DNA of 64,000 bases, taken from NCBI GenBank assembly GCA_964035575.1, contig OZ037872.1:1116001-1180000 (forward strand), read 5' to 3'. The notes under the pieces were generated by a model. It was not told where the DNA came from, ran no database searches, and saw only the letters and a list, made by a program, of their open reading frames with translations. The position numbers and the translations under genes are program-made. This stretch comes from Rhynchopus sp. YZ270_cl-10 (taxonomy: Eukaryota; Euglenozoa; Diplonemea; Diplonemida; Diplonemidae). Shown in pieces: positions 51,378-60,215 of this stretch. The number at the start of each line of letters is the position of its first letter. The first letter of the stretch is position 1.

Positions 51378-53057
51378 ATGCGTGTGTTGTTCCTTGCGGC
51401 GATGGCCGCAGCGTCGTCTGCATCCTTGGTGCAGCTGCACGCTGCGCAGAACGTGCCTGCCGGGTGGAGGCTGACGAGCGAGAAGGTTGCGCCTGGGGCG
51501 AAGTTCCACAACGTGGCGATCGGGATGAAGCGCTCGAACGTGGCGGAGCTCGACAGGCTCATTGCGGACGTGTCGAACCCCGCAAGCCCGAACTACCTGA
51601 ACTACCCGACGTACGCGGAGATGGGTGACCTGGTGCGCCCGGCAGCGTCGAACACGGCGGCAGTGAAGGCGTGGCTGGCACGCCACAACGTGAACGGTGT
51701 GGTGGAGCACGCACACGGCGACTACATGCACTTTGAGGCGACTGCGGAGCAGCTGGAGACGATGGGTGGAGGCCAGTTCTCGACCTACGAGCACCCGACC
51801 GGGATGAAGGTGCACCGTATGACCTCGGGGGTGAACGTGCCGTCGGAGATTGCGGCTGTGATTGACACCTTTGCTGGGTTCCACGGCTTCCCCCTGAACC
51901 CGACTGTGAGCGCAGAGAAGAAGGTGGTGACGGAGAAGGTGGAGGCCTGCGCCGGGTGCGTTGTGACCCCGCCCTTCCTGCGCACGATGTACAACATCTC
52001 CGATGTTGCCAAGAGCGGAAAGTCGAACCTGAACGCGATTGCGCAGTACCAGGGCCAGTACGTGTCCGACTCGGACCTGGCGAGCTTCTGCGAGACGTAC
52101 GACCCGTCGTCGGGCTCGTGCAAGATTGAGAAGTACGTGGGCCAGGACGAGCAGAAGGAGCCCGGTGTTGAGTCGATGCTTGACACCGAGTACATTGTGC
52201 CCCTGGGCAAGCAGGGCACCTGGGTGTACTCGTACCCGAACTTCGACTTCTGCTCGGACCTGATCAACTTCGGATCGAACGTGACGAGCGAGTCCACCTA
52301 CCCCTACACCATCAGCATCAGCTACGGGTCGCAGAAGATCGACTTCTGCTCGGCAGCACTGATTGCGCGTTTCTCGCAGGACATCCAGAAGATGGGCACC
52401 ATGGGGATCACCGTCATGATCTCGAGCGGAGACGACGGCAGTGGTCACGAAACCCGCCAGGGCGCCAACACCGGAAAGCTCTCCCCGTCGTACCCTGCAT
52501 CGATCCCCTTCGCCGTGGCTGTGGGGTCGACCTACTTCATCTCGGGCAGCAGCGGGGCTGAGGAGGCCACCACGCAGTTCGGGTCTGGCGGTGGGTTCTC
52601 CTACGACTTCAGCGCCCCGTCGTACCAGACGGCCGACATTGCGACCTACCTGTCGACTGTCGACCTCCCCACCACCTACGCATACGCAAAGACCGGCCGT
52701 GGATCCCCCGATGTGTCTGCCCTGGGCCAGTCGTACACCGTGCGTGTGAACGGCCAGGACATGGGTGTGGGCGGGACCTCTGCGTCGTCCCCGGCCTTCG
52801 CAGGCATTGTGACGCTCCTGAACGAGGCCTGCCTCTCTGTGGGCGGCAAGACCCTTGGGTTCGCCAACCCGCTCTTCTACTCCAACCCGACCATGTTCCG
52901 TGACGTGACTGCGGGTACCAACGCCATTGGCGAGAACAAGGAGGGCTGGAAGGCCATCAAGGGATGGGACGCGTCCACCGGACTTGGAACCCCGGACTTC
53001 GCTAGGATGCTCCCGGTCGTCAAGGCCGCGTGCGCCGCTGCCGCCAAGAGGAACTGA
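51378..53057 (+). CDS. sedolisin (S53) serine-carboxyl peptidase, secreted or lysosomal, TPP1-like
   Basis: 559 aa. Signal peptide at residues 1-20, then a pro-kumamolisin activation domain (about 25-190: WRLTSEKVAPGAKFHNVAIGM, PASPNYLNYPTYAEM). The catalytic domain has Glu265 and Asp269 in GVESMLDTEYI, the oxyanion Asp in SSGDDGSG (352/353) and nucleophile Ser468 in GGTSASSP; all are present, so it should be active. The family cleaves peptides at acidic pH in lysosomes or outside the cell. Strong G/C-ending codon bias, the strongest in the window together with the tandem array, suggests high expression. The frame continues upstream without ATG support; ATG 51378 lies 32 nt after an AG at 51344-51345. 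Confidence 0.92.
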   Translation: MRVLFLAAMAAASSASLVQLHAAQNVPAGWRLTSEKVAPGAKFHNVAIGMKRSNVAELDRLIADVSNPASPNYLNYPTYAEMGDLVRPAASNTAAVKAWLARHNVNGVVEHAHGDYMHFEATAEQLETMGGGQFSTYEHPTGMKVHRMTSGVNVPSEIAAVIDTFAGFHGFPLNPTVSAEKKVVTEKVEACAGCVVTPPFLRTMYNISDVAKSGKSNLNAIAQYQGQYVSDSDLASFCETYDPSSGSCKIEKYVGQDEQKEPGVESMLDTEYIVPLGKQGTWVYSYPNFDFCSDLINFGSNVTSESTYPYTISISYGSQKIDFCSAALIARFSQDIQKMGTMGITVMISSGDDGSGHETRQGANTGKLSPSYPASIPFAVAVGSTYFISGSSGAEEATTQFGSGGGFSYDFSAPSYQTADIATYLSTVDLPTTYAYAKTGRGSPDVSALGQSYTVRVNGQDMGVGGTSASSPAFAGIVTLLNEACLSVGGKTLGFANPLFYSNPTMFRDVTAGTNAIGENKEGWKAIKGWDASTGLGTPDFARMLPVVKAACAAAAKRN

Positions 53058-53657
53058 GTGCAGTAAAAAACACCAACAAACAGCCGCACAAAGGGTGTAG
53101 GTGAAAGATGAAGGGTGATTCATTGCCTAGAACAACGTCCATCCTGCCCCTACTCAGCAGCTGTTTATTTTTCTTTTTTGACTCTCCTTTGTCAGACATG
53201 ACCCTACCATGGGAACTACTGATTGCAGTGTACGTGCAAAGGCACGCACTTGCACTTCGTAGATAAACTTGCTTTTATTACCATTATTTTTCCAACGTTG
53301 TTATTTTGTTTACATTTTGCGGCACCACGTGTACAAGGCCCATACATTTGCACTGCATACGGGAATGTTTTGATTCACAAACCGAGATGCAAATATTCTT
53401 TTGTGTCTTCCTCAAACGAATTTTTTTAATCGTCAACTTTTTCTCTCCTGGAGGCTGGCCCTCCGTGCGTGACTAAATTACTTTTTTTTTTGTGTTTAAA
53501 CAGAGTGTTATGCGTTTGAGGTTGACACGACTTATATTTGCTAACGTTTGTGGGGATTCGTCCCTTTCCGTACCTTACCGAACTTCAGCCATTACATAAA
53601 TGTTGTACCCTACCTTTTTTACATTGTTTTATATCCTAAAAATTTCTTTTTTTACCA

Positions 53658-53710
53658 GGTAACTAAGCACACCAGGCTTTAGGACCATCTTTTAAAAACT
53701 TTTCTTATTC
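53658..53710 (+). repeat. family A hairpin
   Basis: GGTAACTAAGCACACCAGGC then TTTAGGACCATC and AAAAACTTTTCTTA. Confidence 0.7.
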
Positions 53711-53717
53711 TTTAAAC

Positions 53718-53760
53718 GGTGACAAAGCAGTAAATGCGGTTTCATCTTTTAGCTCTTTTT
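53718..53760 (+). repeat. family A hairpin, degenerate
   Basis: GGTGACAAAGCAGTAAATGC then GGTTTCATCTTTTAGC. Confidence 0.55.
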
Positions 53761-53783
53761 CTGTTGATAACGATTGCGATTAA

Positions 53784-53835
53784 GGTGACTAAGCACGAAG
53801 AGGCTTAAGGTTCATCTTATGAACTTTTCTTTTTT
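53784..53835 (+). repeat. family A hairpin
   Basis: GGTGACTAAGCACGAAGAGG then CTTAAGGTTCATCTTATGAA and CTTTTCTTTT; close to consensus. Confidence 0.8.
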
Positions 53836-53920
53836 TTACAAATACGAAAAAAAAAAAACCCCCCCGCTTCCTTCCTCCCCTAGTTCTTTAACATTGCATC
53901 TCCCACACCCCCCTTTCCCC

Positions 53921-53999
53921 TAATGGTGGCAGTATTGTGATGTATTTTGATGTATTTTGCGTATTCCAATGGGCTCCCATCACAATATTGCCACCATTA
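53921..53999. repeat. inverted-repeat element (family J)
   Basis: 53921-53942 (TAATGGTGGCAGTATTGTGA...) pairs with 53978-53999 with one mismatch in 22. The loop contains TGTATTTTGATGTATTTTGC as in the element at 637-692. Confidence 0.8.
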
Positions 54000-54142
54000 C
54001 TTTACCCCCCAGCTACCACACACCAGCCTACAATACACTACTCTCCCTCTCTCGAACAGTCATCTCCAAATTTCATTTTCTGCTTCTTTCTTTCCCCCCT
54101 CCTCCCTCAAAATATCCCCTTTTTATTAATTTCTAGAAAGGC

Positions 54143-56362
54143 ATGGGGTGCAGCCAATCTAATGCACGCCATGATATAACGAAAGCACAATCCCCGCGGG
54201 TGCAGACAAGCAAAGCGGTTGCCTCCCCTCAGAATTTGCCAGCAAAGACCGACCCGACCACGACCATCGCTCCACAGATCTCCGATAGCGCTTCCATTGC
54301 GGAAGGCCCACCACCACACCTCCCCAAACCCGCAAGCCTCGCCCGCTTCACCCCATACCCCTCAGATCACAACGCACCAAGCGATACCAGCTCCCACTCC
54401 GCCAGCGCGTACTACACCTGCCCTTCAGGAAACTCTTCGAAGCTTTCTTCTGTCCCTTCTGCAAAATTTAAAGATGCAGAACCGGGTAAGGACAGTGCAT
54501 TGGACATAAAGGAAGGGAATGAGCACACTAACACTGTGTTTGAGGTGACATCGCCGATCTCTGTTGATTCTGAATCAGACGAATCTAGCGTAGAATTTAA
54601 AGCTGGAGTAGACGACGTTGACGACATCAATATCCTTGAGAACGACAACGACGATGACAACGACAACGAATCAGAACACAACACCACCACGACCACCATC
54701 AAAGATCCACTTCTTCTTGACTCTCCGCACCACCCCGACCTCGATACCTCCCTCACCACTGCTGCGGTCGCCCTCGATTTTGACTCCTCTTGCAACACAT
54801 ATGAACCAGACTGCTCCCTCTGCTTCAGAGACCTCCAGACCACCCCTCCTCCAGCGGAAACTACTCTGTCACCTCCTCTTTCACCCCCTCTCCTACCTTT
54901 GGGGAACGCTTTGCATTCTCTGGAGTATCAACTTCCTAAGGAGATTAAAAAGAAGAGAAAAAAACGGTGCAAAAAGCATAAAAAACGATGCATCACACCG
55001 CCTCTCATCGAAGCGAAGGAGGAGGACCTAGGTTCTCCTACAGAAAGAGATGAAGATGATGAATCTGCAGTTCCGGTTACCGTAGTGGTGGATAGGGAAG
55101 CGCATCTAACAGAGGTTGCACAGCAGAAGGAGACAATGTTCAAACGGATGGCAAAAAGAATTCTGTCTGGTCCCCCTCTCATGATGCCCATAAAGTCTGC
55201 CACATTGACAGTGTCGTCGCCATTAGGGGTGTGTATATTGGGACGTCACGTTGTGTCTGTTAAGGGAAACGAAGCGGTTCAGTCACCGCGGGATATGCCG
55301 GCAGTGTATTCACCTCGAGGGGGTTTGCAAAGCGCGAGAGGAAAAGGGTTGTCTCGAACAGTCTCGGTGTCTCCGTCTCCGCGGAGGAGGTTGAGGAAAA
55401 CATCGTCAAATTTGTCTGCTACTTCGAATGGATCTGCGTCTGATTGTTCAAAAGGTCTGCAGGTTGGGATGATAATTAGCGCAATCAACGGAATAGAGTT
55501 GGACGTAAAGATACCAAACCACGCGAGAACCGTTCTAAAATCTGTGGGAGAAGGAGAAGAGGTCACAGTGAAGGTGCATATCCCATATCTTCGGCAGTCA
55601 GATTATTTGCTTCCTGGGCATAATACACCGTATTGTGCGCCGAGAGGGTTGGAGGCAGCGAGATTGATTTTAGGGTCGTTTGAGTATACAAAGGATGGGC
55701 CGACCTTTGATGTAGATAAGAAGCGGTCGCTTGCAGAGCTTCATGGAACTGCAGCGGAGATTCTCCGGGATGGGGTGCGTATTCAATGTGTTGAAGGTGC
55801 CTTCGTTGCTCTCCTCTTGACACACCATTTGACCTCCGTTGTCCGCTTTTCCCTTTCATTTCAGAGCAGAACACCCGAAGGAACCATCTACAAACACATC
55901 GTCATGGGTCTCCGTTGTGGCAAGCACTACGGCGCCTTAGGCATCAGCCGTGGAAAAGGTCTCATGACAAAGGACACAGTGTTCCCTTCGTTAAATGCGC
56001 TGATCTCAGACTATGTATATCATTATACCCTTGAGGAGCACCTTGTACAGAAGGTTTTGATAAGCCGTCCGATTTCGCGTGCGGAAAATGTACGTCCCGA
56101 ATGGAAGGCCTTCCGCTATGAAGGAATCGACAATCCGCAGAATTGGGAAGATTTTAAAACAAAGCTCAAAGTGTTTGAACACAGCTGGGTGACGGAAAGT
56201 ACAGTAAAGATCGGTCCAACCAGCCCTGGACCCCGTTCAATCCCACGCGCTACACCACGTGGTCCACCAACCTCTCCAGCATCTCCGAGGTCTCTCTCCC
56301 TCAGACGGTCTCGCAGTGGCAGTAGGGAAACTGCGTACCCTTCATCGCCTGTCTGTGTCTAG
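54143..56362 (+). CDS. VASH-like: vasohibin-type tubulin carboxypeptidase with acylation-like start and PDZ-like region
   Basis: 739 aa. C-terminal part (about residues 505-690) is vasohibin: LEAARLILGSFEY, catalytic Cys549 in RIQCVEG, His585 in YKHIVMG, Ser602 in GALGISRGKGLM, then WKAFRYEG. The Cys-His-Ser spacing (36 and 17 residues) is that of the family, so detyrosination of alpha-tubulin is expected. Upstream, residues about 345-490 look like a PDZ domain (SPLGVCIL, GMIISAINGIELD, VTVKV) interrupted by a Ser/Arg-rich insert. The N terminus is MGCSQS, suiting myristoylation and palmitoylation, followed by a long acidic, low-complexity region with a basic KKKRKKRCKKHKKR patch (about 270). 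Human VASH1 is about 365 aa, so the extension is unusual. ATG lies 6 nt after a CTAG acceptor (54133-54136). Confidence 0.85.
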   Translation: MGCSQSNARHDITKAQSPRVQTSKAVASPQNLPAKTDPTTTIAPQISDSASIAEGPPPHLPKPASLARFTPYPSDHNAPSDTSSHSASAYYTCPSGNSSKLSSVPSAKFKDAEPGKDSALDIKEGNEHTNTVFEVTSPISVDSESDESSVEFKAGVDDVDDINILENDNDDDNDNESEHNTTTTTIKDPLLLDSPHHPDLDTSLTTAAVALDFDSSCNTYEPDCSLCFRDLQTTPPPAETTLSPPLSPPLLPLGNALHSLEYQLPKEIKKKRKKRCKKHKKRCITPPLIEAKEEDLGSPTERDEDDESAVPVTVVVDREAHLTEVAQQKETMFKRMAKRILSGPPLMMPIKSATLTVSSPLGVCILGRHVVSVKGNEAVQSPRDMPAVYSPRGGLQSARGKGLSRTVSVSPSPRRRLRKTSSNLSATSNGSASDCSKGLQVGMIISAINGIELDVKIPNHARTVLKSVGEGEEVTVKVHIPYLRQSDYLLPGHNTPYCAPRGLEAARLILGSFEYTKDGPTFDVDKKRSLAELHGTAAEILRDGVRIQCVEGAFVALLLTHHLTSVVRFSLSFQSRTPEGTIYKHIVMGLRCGKHYGALGISRGKGLMTKDTVFPSLNALISDYVYHYTLEEHLVQKVLISRPISRAENVRPEWKAFRYEGIDNPQNWEDFKTKLKVFEHSWVTESTVKIGPTSPGPRSIPRATPRGPPTSPASPRSLSLRRSRSGSRETAYPSSPVCV

Positions 56363-56608
56363 ATAGGTCGTGTAGCGGGTGCAGAACCCATTTGAGGTGT
56401 TTTGTATGGTTTTAGAGGGTTGGGAAGGGGGAAAGGGGGGTTCTGGGTTGGGTATAGGATGTCATCTCAACAAAAAGTGTTTATTAATTAGAAGTGCCTG
56501 TGAGGTGTATTTCATCTTTCAAAAAAAAAAATTGTCTTTGAGCGATAGAAGGGGTTTTCCTTTTTAGCTTTCGCAAAAAAGAGCGTTTTTTTTTTTTTAA
56601 AGATGTGA

Positions 56609-56909
56609 CCAGGCTCTCCGCTAGGATTTCCGATTTTGAAAATGTTCTGTTGATGGTCCACGTGGTGGGGTACATGCTTGCGCCGCAGGCGCACGGTACG
56701 CAACTTTTTTTTTTTTCAACGCCCGATTTTGACTTTTTTGGGACGTTTGAGCACTCACCTCTCCATATCTTCTTCTCCTGAGCTTTTTTGACAGGTAGAA
56801 CGGGTCTGAACCACTCAGCAGAACTTTTTTTTTTTTTTTTTTTCCCCCCCCATTTTCAAAAAGTTCTGTTGACAATCAACAGAACTTTAGTACCTAGCGG
56901 AGAGCCTGG
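56609..56909. repeat. inverted-repeat element, 301 bp
   Basis: CCAGGCTCTCCGCTAGG (56609-56625) is the exact reverse complement of 56893-56909. Inner arms include GTTCTGTTGA (56643) and GTTCTGTTGACAATCAACAG (56868). It encloses a family I palindrome at 56680-56705. Confidence 0.8.
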
Positions 56910-57159
56910 ATGTGACTCTCAAATTTTTAGTTTTTTGTCAATTTTGTTTTTCTTGTATATTTTTTTTTGTCATGGGTGCACGAGAGAGATGACATTCATC
57001 TTTACAAAAAAGGGGGTTTTTCTTTTTTCTTTGTTTGTCTCGACCCATTTTGGGGCAGAGCAATGCTGCACACTTTCCTTAGAGGGGTGGGTGGGGGGTG
57101 TGGGGTTCTCTGAAGAAGAAAACAAACATTGTGTTCATCAGCAGTTACTTAAAAGCGTT

Positions 57160-57235
57160 TTTATGGTGTGGTTGAATAGGGGCGGGCGCAAAAATGCGCA
57201 AAAGTGCGCAAGAAGTGCAAATCACCCTCCCTTCA
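57160..57235 (+). ncRNA. family F tRNA-like element, copy 2
   Basis: GGTGTGGTTGAATAGGGGCG, GTGCGCAAGAAGTGCAAATC, CCCTTCAGCCA: the terminal stem GTGGTTGAA/TTCAGCCA is kept with a changed base pair. Confidence 0.45.
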
Positions 57236-57477
57236 GCCAGTTTGGTAGAGTGGTGTGAGTGCATTCTCTGGTATACACTAATCCAGCTCTGTTGTGATCT
57301 ACTCTTTCCTAACAAATGATGCTGTGAAAAAGAGAAGTGGAAAAAAAAAAACCATGTGGGCACGATGAGACAAGAGATACAGTGCTCTTCCGAGCAGCCG
57401 TTTGTGCTGCAAATGCTTCAAAGATGAAGATCCTAACAAATTATAGTGAAGGATGTCTGAACAGATTATCAAAAAAA

Positions 57478-57545
57478 AACACAGTGGAGATTGCACAAAC
57501 TGTGGCAACACAACCGAGGCAACTACACTACTCCAACAATTTATC
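57478..57545 (-). repeat. family G element, copy 3
   Basis: CAGTGGAGATTGCACAAACT through CAACAATTTATCA, flanked by A-runs on both sides. Confidence 0.8.
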
Positions 57546-57723
57546 AAAAATAAAAATAAAGAAAAAACAGATTTTACTTCATCTAACGACATAATTGGAT
57601 GAGGGGGGAAGGATTCTTTTGTAATAAGGTATGGTAATAAGTAAGGCAAAGTATTTCATCCCATTTTTTAACAAACTTGTAGAAGCCAGCGCAGCTGAAG
57701 CTGTGCGATAACGAATATGATAA

Positions 57724-57775
57724 GGTGACTAAGCACGAGAGGCTTAGGATCATCTTATAAACTTTTCTTTTTCGT
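57724..57775 (+). repeat. family A hairpin, consensus-like copy
   Basis: GGTGACTAAGCACGAGAGGC then TTAGGATCATCTTATAAACT and TTTCTTTTT. CTAAGC pairs with GCTTAG around the ACGAGAG loop. Confidence 0.85.
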
Positions 57776-58018
57776 TCTTTTCATTCTTTCCTTCGGGAAT
57801 TTTGTGAAAACGGGATTTCTTTTTTTGATAGAGTGTAGTGCACTGATTTTCTGCACTTCGGAGTCCTTCAGGGATTACTTACCCTACACGGTGGTCTAAC
57901 CTACGTATCAAGCAAAGAAACAAACTTTTTTCCCTTCTACCTTTGTAACTTGTTACATAACAAGCCCGAGCTTTGTTACATTTTTTTTTACCGACACTAG
58001 GTGATTCATGCATCACTC

Positions 58019-58096
58019 CGGGGTTCGATAACCCACATAGTATCAGTGCCTGTGTCCCAGAGGCGTTTTGCACTATCAACTTCGCTTTTTTTTTTC
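58019..58096 (+). repeat. family D element, copy 4
   Basis: GGGTTCGATAACCCACATAG (itself a small hairpin GGGTT/AACCC), GTGCCTGTGTCCCAGAGGCG, TTTTGCACTATCAACTTCGC, T9. Confidence 0.75.
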
Positions 58097-58648
58097 TGCT
58101 TGTAAAAAAGATCGGGTCTTTTTGTGCGCTCAAAGCCGGCTTGTTACCATGCTAAGAAAGCCACCGTGCATTTTACGCAATGCTTCACTCGATCTATGAT
58201 GGGTAAAAACCATGAGAATACGCAATACAGCCAACCTTATTATTCATTACCCCTTAATATCCATGCATACTGACCATCTACACCCATTTCCCCTCCCCTG
58301 CACACCTCCATGTAAGAATATGTCTATGTTCCCTGTCTCGCCTTCTTTCTTTTCAAAAAATCAGTGTTTTGCTTTTTTTTTTTTTTTTGCGATGGCAGTG
58401 ATACCGACTTTCTGATTTTGAAAAAAAGTCGGGCCCTGCTTGAAATAGAAACGCCCTATAGCCCCAGCACCTTTTTCTCCAAAAGGGGCGGGGGGGAAAA
58501 AGGGGGGATTTTTTGTGAAATAGACTTTTGGGATGGAGGAACAACGTGGCTCGAAAAAATGTTGATCATTAAACAAGAGTCGTAACCATTTTTCTTTTTT
58601 TTTGTATCTCTTTTATAACGAACAAAAAAACAGACATTTTTTCTTCTT

Positions 58649-58720
58649 TGGTGTGGCTGAATGGGGGGCGCAAAAAGTGCGCAAGAAGTGCGAATCAGCC
58701 CCCTTCGGCCACATCATTTT
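58649..58720 (+). ncRNA. family F tRNA-like element, copy 3
   Basis: GGTGTGGCTGAATGGGGGGC, GTGCGCAAGAAGTGCGAATC, CCCCCTTCGGCCACATC then a T8 run. GTGGCTGAA/TTCGGCCAC and GGGGG/CCCCC extend the outer stem; the T-run could end Pol III transcription. Confidence 0.5.
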
Positions 58721-59400
58721 TTTTCTTTTTTGCAAAAGGGAACAGCGGACAATGCAAATGCCATTGTCCGTGTGCAATTGTAGTTCAGTAGTATTCTTAT
58801 TTGTTTCAAGGTGACGATGTGCCAGTTATAACTTACAAACTTCTTTTTCTTTTTTTTTGGTTTCCCCCCCCCAACCAGAGACGAGCTGTCGTCTTGGTGC
58901 GCGGGGGGGCAGGTCTGCTTCAGATCTGGTATGTATTACTTTTTGCGATGTTTTGCGTCTGGCGTGTGTTCTGCGCTTGCACGTTGTTGTTTTCTCCGTT
59001 TTTCCTGTTTATTGTATCCTCCCTTTCACGTTATGTTCATTGGATGTGGCATGATTTGTGGCCCTATGTGCAAGAGGGGCTCTCATCTTTAACGTTTTCT
59101 ATTGTGTCACGTCATCCTTTCCTCTGTGCACGAAAAAAAACCTTTTTTGGCACTCCTGAAATTCAGTTAATAAAGCAAACGCGATGGAAGAGTCATGAAA
59201 AAGAATGGTTTTCGTTAAGGTGTGTTTTTGCTCTTAATTTGGTAAAAAACCCCGTTTTCGGCATTCAAAAGTTGACGCTTTATTCCCCTTTTTGTACGAT
59301 GAGTGCAATGGATGCACTTTCCCACAAGATTTCACATCTGTGTAGGGCAAGTCCCCTGAAGTGCTCACCCATTTCACAAGATTTTCTCTTGCCTTTTTTT

Positions 59401-59456
59401 AACCCACGGAGTGTCAGTGCAGAGGTGTTTGCACCTATCAACTTCACTTTTTTTTA
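59401..59456 (+). repeat. family D element, copy 5
   Basis: AACCCACGGAGTGTCAGTGC, AGAGGTGTTTGCACCTATCA, ACTTCAC, T8, AG. Confidence 0.7.
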
Positions 59457-59621
59457 GATGCGTGAATAGAAGAGGTACATTCATCTTTCCAGCTATCAAC
59501 AGTTTTTTATGTTTTTTTTTTTTTGTAGGTGGTCTAGCAAGTGGCCACTGGGGGGTTGCAAGTACCCCCTCCCACTAATAGTCTAAAGTTCTTTTTTGCT
59601 TTTTTTTTTGCTTTTTTTTGT

Positions 59622-59671
59622 GTACCCGGTACCTACGCCCGTAGAGGCGTTTTTGCACTGCAACTATTTTG
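59622..59671 (+). repeat. family D element, copy 6
   Basis: GTACCCGGTACCTACGCCCG then TAGAGGCGTTTTTGCACTGC and AACTATTTTG. Confidence 0.55.
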
Positions 59672-60215
59672 TTTTTGCAAATTCTGGGCAACACGAGACC
59701 AGTTCATCAAATATCTCTGTTTTGTGCATTCTGATGTATGCCTTTTCCACTAATGGCGACCTACTGAGTCAGGTGGGCACCTGCCAATTTATTGGTCTGG
59801 CCCTCTGGGTCTTTAGGTTTTCCGATTTCCAGCGACAAACGTAAGCTAGCATTAGCTAGTGAGCCCTCGTTTGGAGACACCAGTCAGGTGGGGAGTTTGG
59901 CTGGGGCGGCCACTTATCTTCATTTCGTACCGATCCTCGGTGTGAAGAGAACGTCAGAAATACACAAAACACAGCAACCACTCTATCCCCTCCACAAACA
60001 CCCCTGCCCCTCGGCCCCCTCAAAGTAGGAACCCTATGTGAACACATACACATTATATAGTCAAAAAAAAAGCATCAATTTCTCATTTTTCCACTCCACA
60101 CCAACCCATGCCACAACGGCCACTTCCATCCCAACATCACCCCCCTATCCCCCCGCATTTCTTTTTCATTTTACATCTTCTCTCATCCAAAGGTAACAAA
60201 ACATATTGGCCAATA

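Larger units (their letters stand above)
53058..54134. other. spacer without a supported gene
   Basis: Three family A hairpins in a row (53658, 53718, 53784), an inverted-repeat element (53921-53999), then a pyrimidine tract ending CTAG before the vasohibin gene. Confidence 0.6.
56363..60190. other. spacer of 3.8 kb without a supported gene
   Basis: Contains an inverted-repeat element (56609-56909), families G, A, D, F and D again. A 218-codon open frame at 58801-59457 is T-rich and ends inside a family D element, so I do not call it a gene. Confidence 0.6.

Noticed and set aside
58801..59457. 218-codon ORF with hydrophobic stretches
   Set aside because: T-rich composition gives Phe/Leu runs, and its end lies in a family D repeat. 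No recognisable domain.
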